Positions 33,657 to 35,128 of a stretch of DNA of 35,128 nucleotides are shown one piece after another. Origin of the DNA: Sulfitobacter sediminilitoris (lineage in GTDB: Bacteria; Pseudomonadota; Alphaproteobacteria; Rhodobacterales; Rhodobacteraceae); the NCBI RefSeq assembly GCF_010667575.1, contig NZ_JAABNT010000023.1:1-35128 (forward strand), written 5' to 3'. Every line of letters starts with the position of its first letter. Position 1 is the stretch's first letter. The notes beneath the pieces are model-generated. The model was not told the origin of the DNA. It searched no databases and saw only the letters and a program-made list of their open reading frames with translations. Made by a program: the position numbers and the translations under genes.

Positions 33657-34037
33657 GTGGGCACCGAAATAACGGGAGGATGCAAGTGCGGAACTGTAAG
33701 ATACAAAGGTGTTATCGCTGATACACCGATGTTCCGGTGCTATTGTCGCGACTGCCAGAAATTGACTGGCACCGGTCACTCTGAAATGCTGCCTTTGGTT
33801 GCGAAAACCTTTTTCAGCGAGGGAAGGGTGACCGAATATCGAATGACAGGTGGATCGGGCCGCTCAACATGGAGTAGCTTCTGTCCTTACTGTGGTTCTC
33901 CGATATCCCGCCGTAGCGAACGAATGAACCACCTTGTTTACGTTCACGCAGCCTCTTTAGACGAACCAGAGAGGTACAAGCCCGTTCAATCGATTTATCC
34001 GGATGCGGCCCAACCATGGGACCGGCCGGTTCCCTAG
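33657..34037 (+). CDS. GFA-family (Mss4-like zinc-binding) protein
   Basis: This 126-residue protein belongs to the family named for glutathione-dependent formaldehyde-activating enzyme. Zinc ligands are visible: C9 and C11 (GGCKCGTVRY), C28, C30 and C33 (CYCRDCQ), and C76 and C79 (FCPYCGSP). Most family members of this size have not been shown to act on formaldehyde; thiol or metal binding is safer. The start is GTG 33657, supported by GGGAGA 5 bases upstream. It is 128 bp after the rhodanese gene and 38 bp before the GNAT gene in the same direction. Confidence 0.87.
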   Translation: MGTEITGGCKCGTVRYKGVIADTPMFRCYCRDCQKLTGTGHSEMLPLVAKTFFSEGRVTEYRMTGGSGRSTWSSFCPYCGSPISRRSERMNHLVYVHAASLDEPERYKPVQSIYPDAAQPWDRPVP

Positions 34038-34075
34038 TACCAAGCAGATCGCGCTCGATAACTGTGAGGACCAAG

Positions 34076-34885
34076 ATGAACAAAACCAACCCGAGGTTCT
34101 CCCCCTACTTCGGAAATGAAAAAGTAAGAGCCTTGCAGAAGGCACGCGACGAGCAAGTCCCGGAGCTCTCCGACCTTCCCGGTGCCGTCGTTCATGCTCG
34201 TACTTTTTCAAGTGATGATCCGGTTAAGCTTGGTTGGGATCACTTGAGAAAGATCATGTCTGAAGAAGGCATGGTGACGCTTCGAGGTGCTGACGATGCG
34301 ACAATTGAAATTGCGAAAGAAGAACTGAGCGATTTTGATCCCACACTGCACGTCTGGGACCTCTTCATGGCTGATGCCATGACCGTCCGCGACGTTTGCG
34401 GGAGAATTGTTCAAAGCGGTCTTCCTGATGGCGTGAAACGTATCCCCGACGACGCAATGACCCCTCAGAAAGCACAGGAAGTTCAGGCTTTTCTAGCGGA
34501 CCAGGGCGTCTCGCCATTCTCGACGGATGCGCTTCTGGGGAAGCTGTTCCCTGCAAGACTTATCGCCTTACATGCTTCGGACGACAGAATCGTCGCGGCT
34601 GGATTTGGAGCCATGACCCACAATCTCCATAGCCCGTTCTTCAAGTCGGCATGGGTCGGTCTGATTGCTGTCGATCCTGAGCTTCGCGGTTTGGGCTTGG
34701 GGAAACTAGTAGACGCGATGTGTAACCTCGCCGCCGTGACTGAGCTTGGAGCGGTATCCACGATGGAATTTGTTGCCCAAGACAATGCACCATCGCGGGC
34801 CATGCTGGAAAGCTGTGGATTGCGTCAGGTTGAAGGCAAGTCCGTGGTGATGTTTTCGACATCTGCCGACCGCATCACACGCTAG
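34076..34885 (+). CDS. GNAT-family N-acetyltransferase
   Basis: The protein is 269 residues from ATG 34076 (GAGG 6 bases upstream); the longer frame to 34016 overlaps the GFA gene and is not supported. The N-terminal 150 residues are a weakly conserved region, possibly a second degenerate GNAT-like fold. The C-terminal domain (about 158-265) carries VGLIAVDPELRGLGLGKLVDAM, with RGLGLG as the acetyl-CoA pyrophosphate loop, and QDNAPSRAMLESCGLR, the common final GNAT strand. The substrate is unknown. It starts 38 bp after the GFA gene, possibly in one transcript. Confidence 0.83.
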   Translation: MNKTNPRFSPYFGNEKVRALQKARDEQVPELSDLPGAVVHARTFSSDDPVKLGWDHLRKIMSEEGMVTLRGADDATIEIAKEELSDFDPTLHVWDLFMADAMTVRDVCGRIVQSGLPDGVKRIPDDAMTPQKAQEVQAFLADQGVSPFSTDALLGKLFPARLIALHASDDRIVAAGFGAMTHNLHSPFFKSAWVGLIAVDPELRGLGLGKLVDAMCNLAAVTELGAVSTMEFVAQDNAPSRAMLESCGLRQVEGKSVVMFSTSADRITR

Positions 34886-35001
34886 TCGTCGACCCAAAAT
34901 AGCAAGCGGAAGACAATCTAGTTTTGTCGAAACTAACATCAGACGGACTTTGAGTGGTGTGGGTAACCCAAAGCAGTCATTGCTGTAGCAGCAGCGAAGT
35001 T

Positions 35002-35128
35002 CAGCAAAGTCTAAGGTTTGTGGCTGCTGTCAGCGTGAGCTGCAGCGGCGATAAATCTGACAAGGAGGAAAGCGCGGGCGGCTTTCGGTGCTATGGGGAT
35101 TGTGGCTCAGTGCCTTGGTTTTTCAATA
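35002..35128. repeat. Right copy of exact 127-bp terminal inverted repeat
   Basis: This is the exact reverse complement of bases 1-127 (see there). The bases between the acetyltransferase stop and this repeat (34886-35001) contain no gene. Confidence 0.95.

Overview
The window looks like part of an alphaproteobacterial chromosome or large plasmid, most likely from the Rhodobacterales (roseobacter group). This rests on the gene families present, a tRNA-Phe fragment with an alphaproteobacterial T-arm, moderately high GC, and many short intergenic repeats. It is an accessory, repeat-rich region: genes are mostly single or in pairs, separated by 100-800 bp spacers that hold decayed repeats, MITE-like units, an intact IS5-type insertion sequence and a tRNA-derived attachment-site relic. 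The two ends are an exact 127-bp inverted copy of each other. That length equals a common assembler k-mer, so the ends may simply mark where assembly stopped at a repeat.

The main feature is the density of class III nucleotide cyclases. Six separate genes each carry a class III catalytic domain with recognisable metal-binding residues: 2130-5411 (-, SAM + cyclase + AAA ATPase + TPR), 5572-7347 (+), 11061-12839 (+) and 21637-23517 (+) (all cyclase + TolB-like domain + TPR, the last with a membrane helix), 18992-20320 (-, alpha/beta hydrolase + cyclase) and 28582-29754 (-, GAF-like sensor + cyclase). Four regulatory architectures are present. No cAMP-binding CRP-type regulator and no phosphodiesterase lies in the window, so the effectors must be elsewhere.

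Layout: 1-278 repeat end; 279-1742 choline-sulfatase; 1743-2129 spacer with a MITE-like unit; 2130-7347 a divergent cyclase pair; 7348-9924 a periplasmic protein, a GDCCVxC protein and a methyltransferase embedded in ACTGTG-rich repeats, then the tRNA-Phe relic; 9925-12839 a GNAT acetyltransferase and the third cyclase; 13194-15487 a LysR regulator divergent from a cupin-GST operon with two dyad sites between them; 16063-18160 an acyl-CoA dehydrogenase-like flavoprotein and an isocitrate lyase/PEP mutase-family enzyme; 18161-23517 a MITE, the hydrolase-cyclase, the IS and the membrane-anchored cyclase; 24298-28136 a duplicated-domain protein, a nonsense-interrupted deaminase, a small unknown gene divergent from a second LysR regulator, and a periplasmic protein; 28582-34885 the sensor-cyclase, a histidine phosphatase, a DMT transporter, an ABM-rhodanese pair, a GFA-family protein and a GNAT acetyltransferase.

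Apart from the cyclases, the genes are mostly small-molecule enzymes, local regulators and secreted proteins of unknown role. Only two co-directional pairs are clear operons (cupin-GST and ABM-rhodanese). Whether the cyclases work together cannot be told from sequence; their different sensor and output domains suggest separate inputs to one second-messenger pool.
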